Both the position numbers and the translations under genes were made by a program. From Sediminibacterium sp. (GTDB taxonomy: Bacteria > Bacteroidota > Bacteroidia > Chitinophagales > Chitinophagaceae): a DNA stretch of 64,000 nucleotides. The stretch covers positions 1 through 64,000 of the forward strand of contig JAEUVE010000006.1 of NCBI GenBank assembly GCA_016786865.1, written 5' to 3'. Within the stretch, counting starts at the first letter, position 1, and each line of letters opens with the position of its first letter. The notes under the pieces are model-generated. The model did no database searches, was not told where the DNA came from, and was given only the letters and a program-made list of their open reading frames with translations. Shown here in pieces: positions 41,428 through 52,595 of the stretch.

Positions 41428-42933
41428 TTATTTGATGATGTTAAACATCCTTTTCCAGCGTGGACCTTTTTCCCAGCTGAACCAGATCATGGCAGCCTTA
41501 CCCACGATATGCGTTTCGGGAACAAATCCCCAAAAACGGCTGTCCTGACTTCTGTGCCTGTTGTCTCCCATCATCCAATAGTAGTTCAGCTGCGGTGTAT
41601 AGCTGGTAGCTTCCTTACCATTGATGATAAATTTACCCTCCTTCTCTTCGAGGGTATTTTTTTCATACACGGTAATCAGCCTTCTGTACATTTCAATTGT
41701 TGCGGCATTCACTGGAATTGGTTCTCCTTTTTTAGGAATTTTAATGGGTCCGTAATTATCGATGGTCCAGGGATAATTGGCTTCATCGTTCGGAAAAACA
41801 AAACCGGCATGTGTATCTACATATTTCTCCAGCGAAACCACGTTAGGTAGTTTTCTTACTTTTTCTGCTTCTGCAGCCGTCATATTGAATACATAAGTAG
41901 AAGGATTGGGGCCCTGCGAAAACTGCTGTTTGGTATCCACCGGATCAATGCCCAGTTCCTGCTCCAAAAATTCATCGGAAAATCCGGTACCATTGGTAGT
42001 GGCAATATATTCTGTTTGTTCACCCGCAGAAACATAAGCCAGCTGGTTGTTTACATACAATTCTGCATTTTTAACCTGGATCAGGTCGCCCGGAACACCT
42101 ACACAACGTTTGATGTAATTATCGGTTTTATCCATCGGATGTACCAGGATAGGATACTCCGCCATCAAGGCTTCTCTATTGCCTTTGAACTGACCCCTCA
42201 GCACTTCGTAATACGTGATCTTGCTTCCAAAATCGGGTAGGTTAATAATGGTATCACCTGCAGGGAAATTAAATACAACCGCATCATTTCGCTTTACTTC
42301 GGTTAATGCAGGCAGGCGCTTATAAGGCAATTGAACCTCTTTGATATAAGAAGGTGTAGTGAGCGAAAAGGGCATGGTATTGTGTACAAAAGGAAAGGAC
42401 AGCGGGGTTTGCGGCACCCTTGGACCGTAAGACATTTTGCTCACGAACAGGAAATCGTTTACCAACAAAGTCTTTTCCATACTTTCTGTAGGAATCACAT
42501 ACGCTTCAAATACAAAAGCACGTATCAACGTTGCCGCCACTACAGCAAATACACCGGCATCGATCCATTCGCGGGAAGCCGGCTTGTAATACAATTTCAG
42601 GGATTCAGGACCATACCATTTTTCCTTTGCAGAAAAGCCCAGGTAAGGGAAATACAAAAACGGGAAAAGTACCACAGCCGTATGTGCCGGCACGGAAACT
42701 TTTTTAAACCCCATCGAAAAAATAATGGTTATCCAGATGGTGATGAACTGTCCTGCGATTGGAATCAGCTGCAACCAGAACCAGATTTTCCGGATATGCA
42801 TTTTCTCCACGATCAGCCAGGTATTATAGAATGGAATCAGGGCCTTCCAGGGTTCTATCCCGGCTTTTTTAAACATTCCATACATCCCAACGTGCCAGCC
42901 GATGGTGCCAATAATAAACAGCAAAAGACCCAT
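41428..42933 (-). CDS. lepB: signal peptidase I
   Basis: The 501-residue protein cleaves signal peptides at the inner membrane. The N-terminal third carries three membrane segments (a DUF5684-like module), then the S26 peptidase with Ser151 (IPTESME) and Lys275 (DNYIKRCVGVPGD), and GDNRHRSQDSRFWG near the end. A large insert (about 285-430) is typical of Bacteroidota forms, which are longer than the E. coli enzyme. It ends at a strong terminator. Confidence 0.88.
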   Translation of the reverse strand: MGLLLFIIGTIGWHVGMYGMFKKAGIEPWKALIPFYNTWLIVEKMHIRKIWFWLQLIPIAGQFITIWITIIFSMGFKKVSVPAHTAVVLFPFLYFPYLGFSAKEKWYGPESLKLYYKPASREWIDAGVFAVVAATLIRAFVFEAYVIPTESMEKTLLVNDFLFVSKMSYGPRVPQTPLSFPFVHNTMPFSLTTPSYIKEVQLPYKRLPALTEVKRNDAVVFNFPAGDTIINLPDFGSKITYYEVLRGQFKGNREALMAEYPILVHPMDKTDNYIKRCVGVPGDLIQVKNAELYVNNQLAYVSAGEQTEYIATTNGTGFSDEFLEQELGIDPVDTKQQFSQGPNPSTYVFNMTAAEAEKVRKLPNVVSLEKYVDTHAGFVFPNDEANYPWTIDNYGPIKIPKKGEPIPVNAATIEMYRRLITVYEKNTLEEKEGKFIINGKEATSYTPQLNYYWMMGDNRHRSQDSRFWGFVPETHIVGKAAMIWFSWEKGPRWKRMFNIIK

Positions 42934-43004
42934 AGTATTAATTTAAGAATGCTAAAAATATTCAATCCGTTTACAATGTACTCCTTGCAGGGCAAAAAGT
43001 TTTG

Positions 43005-44156
43005 CTAAATATAGCTTTTCACGTCGTCTGCCGTGATTTCTTTACCAGATAGGATCACCAGCCTTTCCACCACATTACGGAGCTCACGGATATTTCCGGT
43101 CCAGTTGTGCTGCTGCAGGGCTTCCAGGGCTTTTGCAGCGATCGATTTCTTGACCTGTCTGTACTCTGCAGCAATAGCAGTCAGAAAATGATCCACCAAT
43201 AGTGGAATATCTTCCCTGCGCTCATTCAGAGAAGGAACATGAATGAGGATCACTCCCAGCCTGTGATAGAGATCAAGGCGGAAATTTTTTGCTTCCACTT
43301 CCTGCAACAAGTCCTTATTGGTTGCAGCAATCACCCGCACATCCACACTAATTTCCTTATCGCCGCCCACACGGGTAATTTTTCCTTCCTGCAAGGCACG
43401 GAGTACTTTGGCCTGGGCTTCGAGACTCATGTCGCCGATTTCATCAAGAAAAAGGGTACCTCCATTGGCCTGTTCAAATTTTCCGATACGTTGCTTAATG
43501 GCAGAAGTAAAAGAGCCCTTTTCGTGACCGAACAACTCGCTTTCGATGAGTTCTCCCGGTATGGCCGCACAGTTCACTTCCACAATGGGATAGGCAGACC
43601 TGTTGCTTTTCTCATGCAGCCACCTTGCCACCAGTTCCTTACCACTTCCGTTCTCCCCGGTAATCAGTACGCGGGCTTCCGTAGGCGCCACTTTTTCAAT
43701 TGTTTCCTTGATTTTATGAATGGGGCTGCTCTCTCCTATGATCTCCTGTACGCCAGACACTTTCTTTTTCAAAACCTTGGTTTGTTGCACCAGCATGGTT
43801 CTGTCGAGGGCATTGCGAATGGTGATCAGCAGCCTGTTGAGATCCGGAGGCTTGGAAATATAATCGTAGGCGCCTTTCTTCACCGCATCAACGGCAGTTT
43901 CGATATTTCCATGTCCGCTGATCATAATCACCGGTACGTCGGGCACTTCTTCCTTTGCTTTTTGTAAAAACTCAATACCATCCAGTTTGGGCATTTTGAT
44001 ATCACAGAGTACCGCATCAAAACGGCCTGCTTTCAGCTTTTTAAAACCGTCTTCCCCATCGGCAGCTTCCTCTACCTGATAGCCCTCATTTCCCAAAATA
44101 TCCTTTAACACATTCCGGATGGCACGTTCATCATCTATGATTAAAATGGCTGGCAT
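43005..44156 (-). CDS. response regulator with sigma-54-type AAA+ domain lacking an HTH
   Basis: The 383-residue protein has a receiver domain (Asp52 in LCDIKMPKLDG), a linker, and an AAA+ ATPase (Walker A GENGSGKE at 167-174, Walker B TLFLDEIGD). The sigma-54 contact loop GAFTGA reads GSFTSA, and the chain stops right after the AAA+ subdomain (DDVKSYI), with no Fis-type DNA-binding domain. Start is the ATG at 44156; an earlier TTG is unlikely. No histidine kinase is adjacent. It may act without binding DNA itself. Confidence 0.8.
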   Translation of the reverse strand: MPAILIIDDERAIRNVLKDILGNEGYQVEEAADGEDGFKKLKAGRFDAVLCDIKMPKLDGIEFLQKAKEEVPDVPVIMISGHGNIETAVDAVKKGAYDYISKPPDLNRLLITIRNALDRTMLVQQTKVLKKKVSGVQEIIGESSPIHKIKETIEKVAPTEARVLITGENGSGKELVARWLHEKSNRSAYPIVEVNCAAIPGELIESELFGHEKGSFTSAIKQRIGKFEQANGGTLFLDEIGDMSLEAQAKVLRALQEGKITRVGGDKEISVDVRVIAATNKDLLQEVEAKNFRLDLYHRLGVILIHVPSLNERREDIPLLVDHFLTAIAAEYRQVKKSIAAKALEALQQHNWTGNIRELRNVVERLVILSGKEITADDVKSYI

Positions 44157-44182
44157 ATTCAATAAGTTGTTTGCTAAGTTAA

Positions 44183-46257
44183 TCAATGCAGCCCGAATCG
44201 GATACCTGCATACCAGTTTCTTGCCGGTGCGGGGTTAAAATAACGGTTGCCAAACGCATTGATATCGTTCCCCAGACTGTAGCGCTGGTTCAGCAGGTTA
44301 TCTGCACCTAAAAACAGGTTTATCCTGGTTTGTTTGAATGTAAAAGCCTTGCCCAGCTTTGCCTGCAGCAATTCATAGGAACCGGCTGAAACCGAATTGG
44401 CATCGTTCAGCGGAATAGAACCGGTAGTATTCAACGTGGCGTTCAGGTACCATCCCTGTTTTGCCTCCAGGCCAATGCCCAATACATTTACAATCTCCGG
44501 CACCCCGGTAAGCTGCTTGCCATCCAGCTGAGCCGTACCCTGCCGGAAATCCTTGAAGCGATAGGGCTGATAACTGAACCCATTGTTCAGCATTATGGAT
44601 TGAATGAACGTATGGGCACTTGAATAAATCCGGTATTTCAGCATCAGCTCTACGCCCTGCTGCAATACATTACCCGCATTCACAAAGTATTCTGCGCCGG
44701 CTGCATCTGTTCTTCTGGCAATGGCATCGCGGAGCAGGAAACGGTAATACGCAAGATCAAAACTGAGGCGTTGCTGCAACAAAAAACCCTTGATACCAGC
44801 TTCCATATTCCACCCCCTTTCTGCATTCAGAAAAGGATAAAAATTTCCATCGGAAGGACGCAGTTCCGCAAGGCTGGGAGAAGAAAAGCCTTCTGCAGCC
44901 AATGCATAGAACTGCAGTTGATTGTTGATACGGTAAGACAATGCCATCCTGGGTACGAATGCCTCATTGATCGTTCTGTTTTGAAATTGCGAACCGGGAT
45001 CTGAAAGCCTTTTATATTGGTATGCCTGATGATTCATGCTGAATCCAAGGGAAGCAGTAAGCCTGTTACCCAATGGCAGCTTAAGTTGGGAAAAGAAAAA
45101 TCCCTGCCTGCTGTAAATCATATCGCCATATTGAATGGCCCCTGCTATGCCGCCCCTGTTGTCGAAGTTGTTGATAGATGCTTCGTTGATCATCCATTCC
45201 ATTCCATTGATCCACTGTAATTGAGGCTGACTTGCAAATGGCTGGTACACCAGTTGCAGGCCCGTGCTGATATTCAGCTCATTTCTTTTTTCGTAATTGG
45301 TGATAAACGGATTGGAAAAGCGGGTACTGCTCAGCGAAATAAAATCTTTGAGGGATAACTTTTCACTGATCCGATACTGGTGTCGTACTGCGCCTAAGAC
45401 CGTTTGATTATAGATGGCGGCTTTTTGCTCCAATGCACCAGGCAGGCCACCTGCGGACTGTCTGGAAAGCCGCGGATTCAATTGCATTTGCGCAGCAGTA
45501 ATGCCCCCCGGAGTTCCATAAGAGAGATCGGTATAAAAAAACAGGGTATTCCACCGATGTGCGCCACCATTGATCGCAGTTTGCCAAACCAGTCCGGATT
45601 TGAGTAAAGCCGATTGGTCTCTGTACCCTTCCGATTGCAGGCGATTCAGCTGTACTGTGCTACTGAGTCGGGTATTGCTGTATTGCCACTCACCCTGTTG
45701 CTGATTAAGGCCATATGAGCCGGCAGTAAAACCGAGCCGGAAACGATTGGCAGCGGTATCGGTGAATGCAAGCGGTTGATTGAACAGCACAGCACCACCG
45801 GTACCGGCTCCATAAACACTGGCAGCAGGCCCTTTTGCTATTTCTACCTGGCTTACCTGCTGCAGGTCCAGGAGATTAATATACGTGTTGCCGGTAGCAT
45901 CTGTTAGCGGGATATCGTTCCAATACACTTTGATGTTCCGTACGCCAAATGGAGAACGCAACAGGCTTCCGCGCAGCGATAAACGATAACTACCCGGTGA
46001 GCGCTCTTCCATGCGAACTCCGGGTACCGTATTCATCACGGGTACAAAAGATACCGGGGTAGATTGCTGCAGATCGCGGGCAGATAAAACAGCAACAGCA
46101 GCAGGCACCTCCTTCCAGCGCATATTACTGTTAAAAGCCCTTACCACCACTTCTTGCAAGCTGGTATCTGCAGATCCGGAAAACAAAGCAGCCTGTGCAC
46201 TACCCGGTAAAGGGGCTATCGCACAGGCTGCAAAAAACGATATGATTTTTAACACCA

Positions 46258-46258
<1 letters not shown>
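44183..46258 (-). CDS. TonB-dependent outer membrane receptor
   Basis: The 691-residue protein has a signal peptide (ends near GSAQA, residue 23), a TonB-box-like region (TSLQEVVVRAF), a plug domain (about 45-165, with VPVMNTVPGVRMEERSPGS) and a 22-strand type barrel ending in NWYAGIRFGLH. There is no carboxypeptidase-like N-terminal domain. Its start codon overlaps the pdhB stop (TAATG on the reverse strand), so it is translationally coupled to a central metabolic gene. The transported ligand is unknown. Confidence 0.85.
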
Positions 46259-47244
<986 letters not shown>

Positions 47245-47267
47245 AATCAGTCATTTTAAAATGTGCA

Positions 47268-47275
47268 CAAAAATA
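47268..47275 (-). promoter_or_regulatory. pdhB -7 box (TATTTTTG)
   Basis: Perfect consensus 23 nt before the pdhB ATG, just after the terminator of the neighbouring receptor gene. Confidence 0.5.
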
Positions 47276-47297
47276 GAAGATTAAGACATATAAAACG

Positions 47298-47328
47298 AAA
47301 AAATCCCTCTCCGGAAACCGGAGAGGGA
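47298..47328 (-). terminator. Terminator of the large TonB receptor gene
   Basis: Perfect 11-bp stem TCCCTCTCCGG / CCGGAGAGGGA with a 3-nt loop and a run of six Ts on the reverse strand. Confidence 0.9.
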
Positions 47329-47359
47329 CAGAGAATACTTATTAATCCAATTATATATA

Positions 47360-50329
47360 TTAAAATACGTTCCAGCCAAAGCTCAGGTAGTACAATCCAC
47401 CGATCTGAACGTTACCATAACCGTTGGTATAGTACTTGTTCAGGAGGTTGGTTCCACCCAGTTTAACAATGGATTTGGTTTTCAGGAGCTTGTAGCTCAC
47501 CTGTGCATCGAATGTAGAGTAAGAAGGCACGTTTCCTACAGCGAAGGTTCCTTCGTAGTAGAAGCCATCCACCCACTTATAGGTAACATTGAAACCAAAG
47601 CGGTTTTCTTTACCGAATCCGGAATTGCTGAAACCAGCATTGAAACGATACTTAGGTGTATTAAAGTAAGATACAAATCCTGCAGGCAGATCACCAATTA
47701 CATCAGAGTAAATATTGGCATTCACAGAGTAGTTCTTAGGGAACAGGTACTCAGCAGATGCACCCCAACCACTTACCTTCACTTTGCCAGGAGCATTTAC
47801 AGAAATGCTGTAAGCGATGCGTTTGTTCGCATCCAGGAGGTTCAGCAGGCTGGAAGGAATGCCGGTTCTTTGCTGAATAACGGTAACACCAGACAGGAAG
47901 TTCTGGTAGTTGGCCCAGTATCCGTATACATCAATCAACAATCTCTTAGCGATCAGACCCTTGTAGCCCACTTCAAAAGAAGTAGTAGACTCTGGCTTGA
48001 ACTCATCAAACTGCTGAACCTGTAACAGTGCAGGGTTCGGAGCACCAGCCAGTGCGCTTGCACCAAAAGCCTGTACGCTGGCCAGGCTGTAAGCTGGATT
48101 GCCGGAGAAATTGTAACCGTCTCTCAGCTGAGGCACACCACCCATTAAACGGGTACCACCACCCACAGACAGGTTGATCCACTGGTTCTGTGTTGTAGGG
48201 AAACGGTATGCAGACTGGTAAGACAAACGCAGATTATGATCCTGAGCCAGTTTTACCACTGCAGAAACTCTTGGAGTAAAACGTCCTTTGAAGTTGGAGT
48301 TCTTATCGTAACGTCCGGAAGCAGTAATCTTCAGGCGATCTCCCAATAATTTCTGAGAAACCTGAACATAACCACCGGTTTCAGTGATTTTAATTACGCC
48401 TGCAGTATCAGCAAACAGGGTTCCTTTGGAATCCAGTACATACTGACGAATGTTACCGCCAATCATGATATCTGTACCGGTTGCAGCCAGTCCCAGATCT
48501 TCAGTCAGGTTGTACTGACCTTCCAGGGTATTCAGACCTGTTCTGTCTACAAACAAACCACCACCTTTAGAAATAGGTGTAGAAGCCACAGACTGGAACA
48601 GCGGGTTGTTGGCAACATATCCTACAGGACGACCAATATCTGCAACTGTACGGGCAGCATTCAGAATAGCAATATTGTTGGTTGCAACGGCAGCAGCAGC
48701 AGCATTCTGAGCAGCAGCCAGTGCAGCAGTTGGAGTTAATCCAGCACCCAAACCAGCGCCATAGGCAGGTCCGAGCGCACTCAGCCAGGTACCCAGGGCA
48801 CCACTTGTCTGGCTACCAACAGTAGCCGCTACAAACTGAGGATACCATTGTGTAGCACTTGGCTTCCATGCTTCGTTGAACAAACGGGTAGTAACCGTAG
48901 CATTGTAAGCATTACCGGAGTTTTCACGGGTAACATACGCTCTTACATACCAGTTTCTGGCTTTGAACTCCAGTTTATACTGTGCCATTTTCAGGTCTTT
49001 CAGGGCATAACGGTCGCTACCGGTATAAACGGTATTACCATAACCCCAGTAACCAGCGAGGATGGCTTCGATTTTATCATTGAGCTTGTAATGCAATGCA
49101 CCGCCCAGTTTCACATTGAGGGTAGTTGGATCCACCACCTGGTTCTCGTTGTAACCGGTTCTTGAAACATAGGTAGGCTTATTGGCAAAATAACTTACCA
49201 CACCCGCAGTCGGGATAGGCACCGGAGTGCTGATACCAGGGAATGTACCAACAGGCAACACACCCAGGAATGGAGTAGAAGAAATCAAACCGGCAAATGC
49301 ACTGCGCAGGTCGGTATTGGTTTCATCACCATAAATATTTACACCATCGTAGTTAGGATCGGTCATTCTTGTACCGTCGATTACGTTACCATTTGGATTG
49401 GCAGATAAAGGAGCACGCAGATAGTTGCTGTTGTTGTTTGCCAGCCAGTCCTGTGCCTGAATAAACTGTGCATTGATCTTGTAAGCAAACTTATCGTTTA
49501 CTTTCTTTGCCCAACGCAGACTCCAGTCGTAGTAAGGCGCTCTTGGACGCTGCTTGCCATCAACATGGTTTGCACCCTGCTTAATCTGGAAGCTCAGCCC
49601 CTGGTATTTGAAAGGGTTTTTGCTGTTGATCAGCAAAGTACCGTTGGTACCACCCGGACCATACAATGCAGAAGATGCACCCTGCAGTAATTCAATGTTG
49701 TCTACATCCAGTTCAGTTAAACCAATAACGCTACCAACAGGGAAGTTCAGACCTGGAGCCTGGTTATCCATTCCGTCTACGATCTGGTTTAAACGGGTAT
49801 TACCGCTGGAGTTGAAACCGCGGGTACCGATACTGGTGAAAGTTAAGCTGGCAGAAACCACGTCTACTCCTTTCAGGGTAGCAATCATATCGTAGTAGTT
49901 GGCAGCAGGAGCATTGCGGATAGCAGTGGCGCTAAGTCTTTCAATAGAAACAGGCGATTCCAGAATACGCTCCGGAACCCTTGATGCAGACACTACAATC
50001 TCATCACCCAGGGTGAAAGAGGTTTCCAGTTCAACTACGATATCTTCATTGTTGCTTTTCACAGTTACTTCCTTGGCAGCATATCCTACAGAGGAAATAA
50101 TTAATGTGAACGGTAATTTCTGAACAGTGGAAAATTTAAAATTTCCCTTATCGTCTGTATAAGTTCCGGCTGTGCCTCCTTTAACAGAAACGGAAACAGC
50201 AGAAAGCGCTTCTTTTGTTTTGCCGTTTTTAACACTACCGGAAACGGTTGTTGATTGTTGTGCAACGGCCGAAATACTCAGCAGGGTCACAAACATAAAC
50301 AACCCGAATTGGGAGAGTAATCTTCTCAT
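47360..50329 (-). CDS. TonB-dependent receptor with carboxypeptidase-like N-terminal domain
   Basis: The 989-residue receptor has a signal peptide (1-23), a CarboxypepD_reg-like domain (about 28-108: GSVKNGKTKEALSAVSVSV), a TonB-box/plug region (EIVVSASRVPERILESPVS; plug to about 230) and a long barrel ending YYLSFGWNVF. A low-complexity Ala-rich loop lies near residues 520-570. No SusD-like gene is adjacent, so it is not a typical polysaccharide locus. Ligand unknown. Monocistronic, with a strong terminator. Confidence 0.88.
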   Translation of the reverse strand: MRRLLSQFGLFMFVTLLSISAVAQQSTTVSGSVKNGKTKEALSAVSVSVKGGTAGTYTDDKGNFKFSTVQKLPFTLIISSVGYAAKEVTVKSNNEDIVVELETSFTLGDEIVVSASRVPERILESPVSIERLSATAIRNAPAANYYDMIATLKGVDVVSASLTFTSIGTRGFNSSGNTRLNQIVDGMDNQAPGLNFPVGSVIGLTELDVDNIELLQGASSALYGPGGTNGTLLINSKNPFKYQGLSFQIKQGANHVDGKQRPRAPYYDWSLRWAKKVNDKFAYKINAQFIQAQDWLANNNSNYLRAPLSANPNGNVIDGTRMTDPNYDGVNIYGDETNTDLRSAFAGLISSTPFLGVLPVGTFPGISTPVPIPTAGVVSYFANKPTYVSRTGYNENQVVDPTTLNVKLGGALHYKLNDKIEAILAGYWGYGNTVYTGSDRYALKDLKMAQYKLEFKARNWYVRAYVTRENSGNAYNATVTTRLFNEAWKPSATQWYPQFVAATVGSQTSGALGTWLSALGPAYGAGLGAGLTPTAALAAAQNAAAAAVATNNIAILNAARTVADIGRPVGYVANNPLFQSVASTPISKGGGLFVDRTGLNTLEGQYNLTEDLGLAATGTDIMIGGNIRQYVLDSKGTLFADTAGVIKITETGGYVQVSQKLLGDRLKITASGRYDKNSNFKGRFTPRVSAVVKLAQDHNLRLSYQSAYRFPTTQNQWINLSVGGGTRLMGGVPQLRDGYNFSGNPAYSLASVQAFGASALAGAPNPALLQVQQFDEFKPESTTSFEVGYKGLIAKRLLIDVYGYWANYQNFLSGVTVIQQRTGIPSSLLNLLDANKRIAYSISVNAPGKVKVSGWGASAEYLFPKNYSVNANIYSDVIGDLPAGFVSYFNTPKYRFNAGFSNSGFGKENRFGFNVTYKWVDGFYYEGTFAVGNVPSYSTFDAQVSYKLLKTKSIVKLGGTNLLNKYYTNGYGNVQIGGLYYLSFGWNVF

Positions 50330-50474
50330 AATGGCTTATTTTGGTATAAATTATGGTTGTAATATAGGGCAAAATAGTGTTTTGTTAAGTTTTGCAAAAA
50401 TTTAATTTATTGTGTTTCAGGCCGTTTGTGGAGAAAAAAAACGAGGATGCCGATTTTTTCGGTGAATAGGGATT

Positions 50475-50482
50475 TATTTTTG
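50475..50482 (+). promoter_or_regulatory. purC -7 box (TATTTTTG) beside the start codon
   Basis: Perfect consensus ending 4 nt before the ATG at 50487; the transcript is probably leaderless. Confidence 0.5.
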
Positions 50483-50486
50483 TTGA

Positions 50487-51416
50487 ATGGCAGCAAAGAA
50501 TTATCCAAATCAGACCGCTTTTTACAAAGGCAAAGTAAGAGATGTATATACCATAGAGGACAATTGGCTGGTCATGATTGCCAGCAACAGGATCTCTGCA
50601 TTTGATGTAATTCTTCCCAGAACCATCCCCTATAAAGGACAGGTTTTAAATCAGATAGCAGCCTATATGTTGAACAAAACAGCGGATATCTGCCCCAACT
50701 GGCTGCAGAGCAGTCCCGCACCCAATGTATCCATTGGCCGGAAATGCGTTCCTTTCAAGATAGAAATGGTGGTGCGTGGCAACCTGGTGGGGCATGCCTG
50801 GAGAACCTATCAGTCGGGCAGCAGAATCCTTTGCGGAGAAACCATGCCCGAGGGATTAAAGGAAAACGATTTCTTTCCGGTACCCCTGATCACTCCTTCT
50901 ACCAAGGCTGCAGAAGGCCATGATGAAGATATATCCAAAGCCGAAATCATCAGCAGCGGACTGGCTACTGCTGCAGAATGGGCTGTACTGGAGAAATATG
51001 CATTACAATTATTTGAGCGGGGCAGGTCGATTGCCAGGGAAAGAGGATTGATCCTGGCCGATACCAAATATGAGTTCGGAAAAATTGGCGACCAGATTTA
51101 CCTGATGGATGAAATCCATACCCCCGACTCTTCCCGGTACTTTTATGCCGATGGTTTTGCCGAACGCCAGCAAACAGGCGAGCGCCAGAAACAGCTCAGC
51201 AAGGAATTTGTGAGAGAGTGGCTGATCGAAAACAATTTCATGGGCAAGGAAGGACAGGTTGTTCCTGAAATGACCGATGAATGGGTAAACACCATCAGCA
51301 AACGCTACATTGAACTCTACGAAAAAGTAATCGGCGAAAAATTTGTACCTGTTGACCTTACCGAAGAAGAAACCGATCAGCGGATTGTAGCTGCTATCAG
51401 GGAACTCATCGGGTAA
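50487..51416 (+). CDS. purC: phosphoribosylaminoimidazole-succinocarboxamide synthase
   Basis: The 309-residue enzyme joins CAIR and aspartate with ATP in purine synthesis. Typical motifs are [16 protein letters not shown] (8-23), [14 protein letters not shown] and [22 protein letters not shown]. The length matches the longer bacterial/eukaryote-like form (about 300) rather than the 237-residue E. coli type. It converges with trhO. Confidence 0.92.
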   Translation: MAAKNYPNQTAFYKGKVRDVYTIEDNWLVMIASNRISAFDVILPRTIPYKGQVLNQIAAYMLNKTADICPNWLQSSPAPNVSIGRKCVPFKIEMVVRGNLVGHAWRTYQSGSRILCGETMPEGLKENDFFPVPLITPSTKAAEGHDEDISKAEIISSGLATAAEWAVLEKYALQLFERGRSIARERGLILADTKYEFGKIGDQIYLMDEIHTPDSSRYFYADGFAERQQTGERQKQLSKEFVREWLIENNFMGKEGQVVPEMTDEWVNTISKRYIELYEKVIGEKFVPVDLTEEETDQRIVAAIRELIG

Positions 51417-51436
51417 TCCTTACAGGTATACAGATA

Positions 51437-52504
51437 CTAGCAATCCCTTCCCAGCCGGGGTCTTAGCCTTGCGCTGCTCTTATTAAAAATGTTTCTGCCA
51501 TTGTCGATCCCTTTCCGGATGGCCTCCTGTCTTTCTTTTGGCATATGTATGGTCTCTTTGCATTCAATGCTGCAACAGCCATTGTATTCGGCAGCACAGT
51601 CCGCACACTGAATAAACAACAAATGACAACCATCGTTCTTACAGTTGGTATGTGTATCACAAGGCTTTCCGCACTGGTGACAATGAGCTATCACATCTTC
51701 GGTTATGCGTTCACCCAGGCGGTCGTCGAATACAAAGTTCTTTCCAATGAACCTGGCAGGTAATCCCTGTTCCTTGATTTGTTTTGCGTAGTTAATGATC
51801 CCTCCTTCGAGATGGTACACCCGATTAAAACCCTTGTGCAGCATATAAGCACTGGCCTTTTCACAACGAATGCCCCCGGTACAATACATGATGATATTCT
51901 TTTCCTCTTTCCCCTTGAGCATATCTACCGCCATGGGCAATTGCTCCCGGAATGTATCGGAAGGAATTTCCACGGCGTTCTGGAAATGCCCCACTTCAAA
52001 TTCATAGTGATTTCGCATATCCACCACCACGGTATCCGGATCGCTGAGCAGCTGATTCATTTCTGCAGCATTTACATACTTGCCTTTGCGCTCCATTGAA
52101 AAACCTGGATCATCAATACCATCCGCCACAATCTTCTCGCGCACTTTGATCTTTAATACCCAGAAACTTTTTCCCTGTTGCAGCTCATCGTTCAGACCAT
52201 TTGGATCTTCCACAGCAATATTAAGACGCAGGTCTTTCAATCCTTCAATGGCATCAATGGCTGCTTTAAACGCATCCATGTTGTGCGTAGGCACACTGAT
52301 CTGGGCATTGATGCCTTCATGGGCTACATAAATACGGCCAAATACCTGCAGAGCATTAAAAGTTTTATACAGGTCGTCTCTGAAATGTTGCGGGTTCTGA
52401 ATAGGGAAATACCGGTAAAAGCTGATCGTGGTTCTTTTGAAAGGTTCATTCTTCAACCTTTCCTTGAGCTCCTGATTGGAGACACGGTTGTGCAATACTG
52501 ACAT
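51437..52504 (-). CDS. trhO: tRNA uridine-34 hydroxylase, rhodanese family
   Basis: The 355-residue TrhO/YceA (UPF0176) protein has an N-terminal acylphosphatase-like domain (about 25-115), a rhodanese domain with the active Cys in [11 protein letters not shown], and a Cys-rich C-terminal region ([15 protein letters not shown]) that probably binds zinc. It makes 5-hydroxyuridine at tRNA position 34 with oxygen. Its predicted promoter lies 80 nt upstream. Confidence 0.85.
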   Translation of the reverse strand: MSVLHNRVSNQELKERLKNEPFKRTTISFYRYFPIQNPQHFRDDLYKTFNALQVFGRIYVAHEGINAQISVPTHNMDAFKAAIDAIEGLKDLRLNIAVEDPNGLNDELQQGKSFWVLKIKVREKIVADGIDDPGFSMERKGKYVNAAEMNQLLSDPDTVVVDMRNHYEFEVGHFQNAVEIPSDTFREQLPMAVDMLKGKEEKNIIMYCTGGIRCEKASAYMLHKGFNRVYHLEGGIINYAKQIKEQGLPARFIGKNFVFDDRLGERITEDVIAHCHQCGKPCDTHTNCKNDGCHLLFIQCADCAAEYNGCCSIECKETIHMPKERQEAIRKGIDNGRNIFNKSSARLRPRLGRDC

Positions 52505-52583
52505 AAAAATAAATTTCAGACATAAGCGGTGCCTATGTTCCGTTTAACAATGGAGCTGCTTGCAGGGCAGCCAAAATTCGGAG

Positions 52584-52591
52584 CAAAGGTA
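52584..52591 (-). promoter_or_regulatory. trhO -7 box (TACCTTTG)
   Basis: Perfect consensus in the 91-nt gap between trhO and the DUF5686 gene. The leader would be about 75 nt and contains a small GCTGC/GCAGC hairpin. Confidence 0.4.
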
Positions 52592-52595
52592 CAAA

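Noticed and set aside
44157..44186. TTG start for the response regulator
   Set aside because: The receiver domain begins right after the ATG at 44156.
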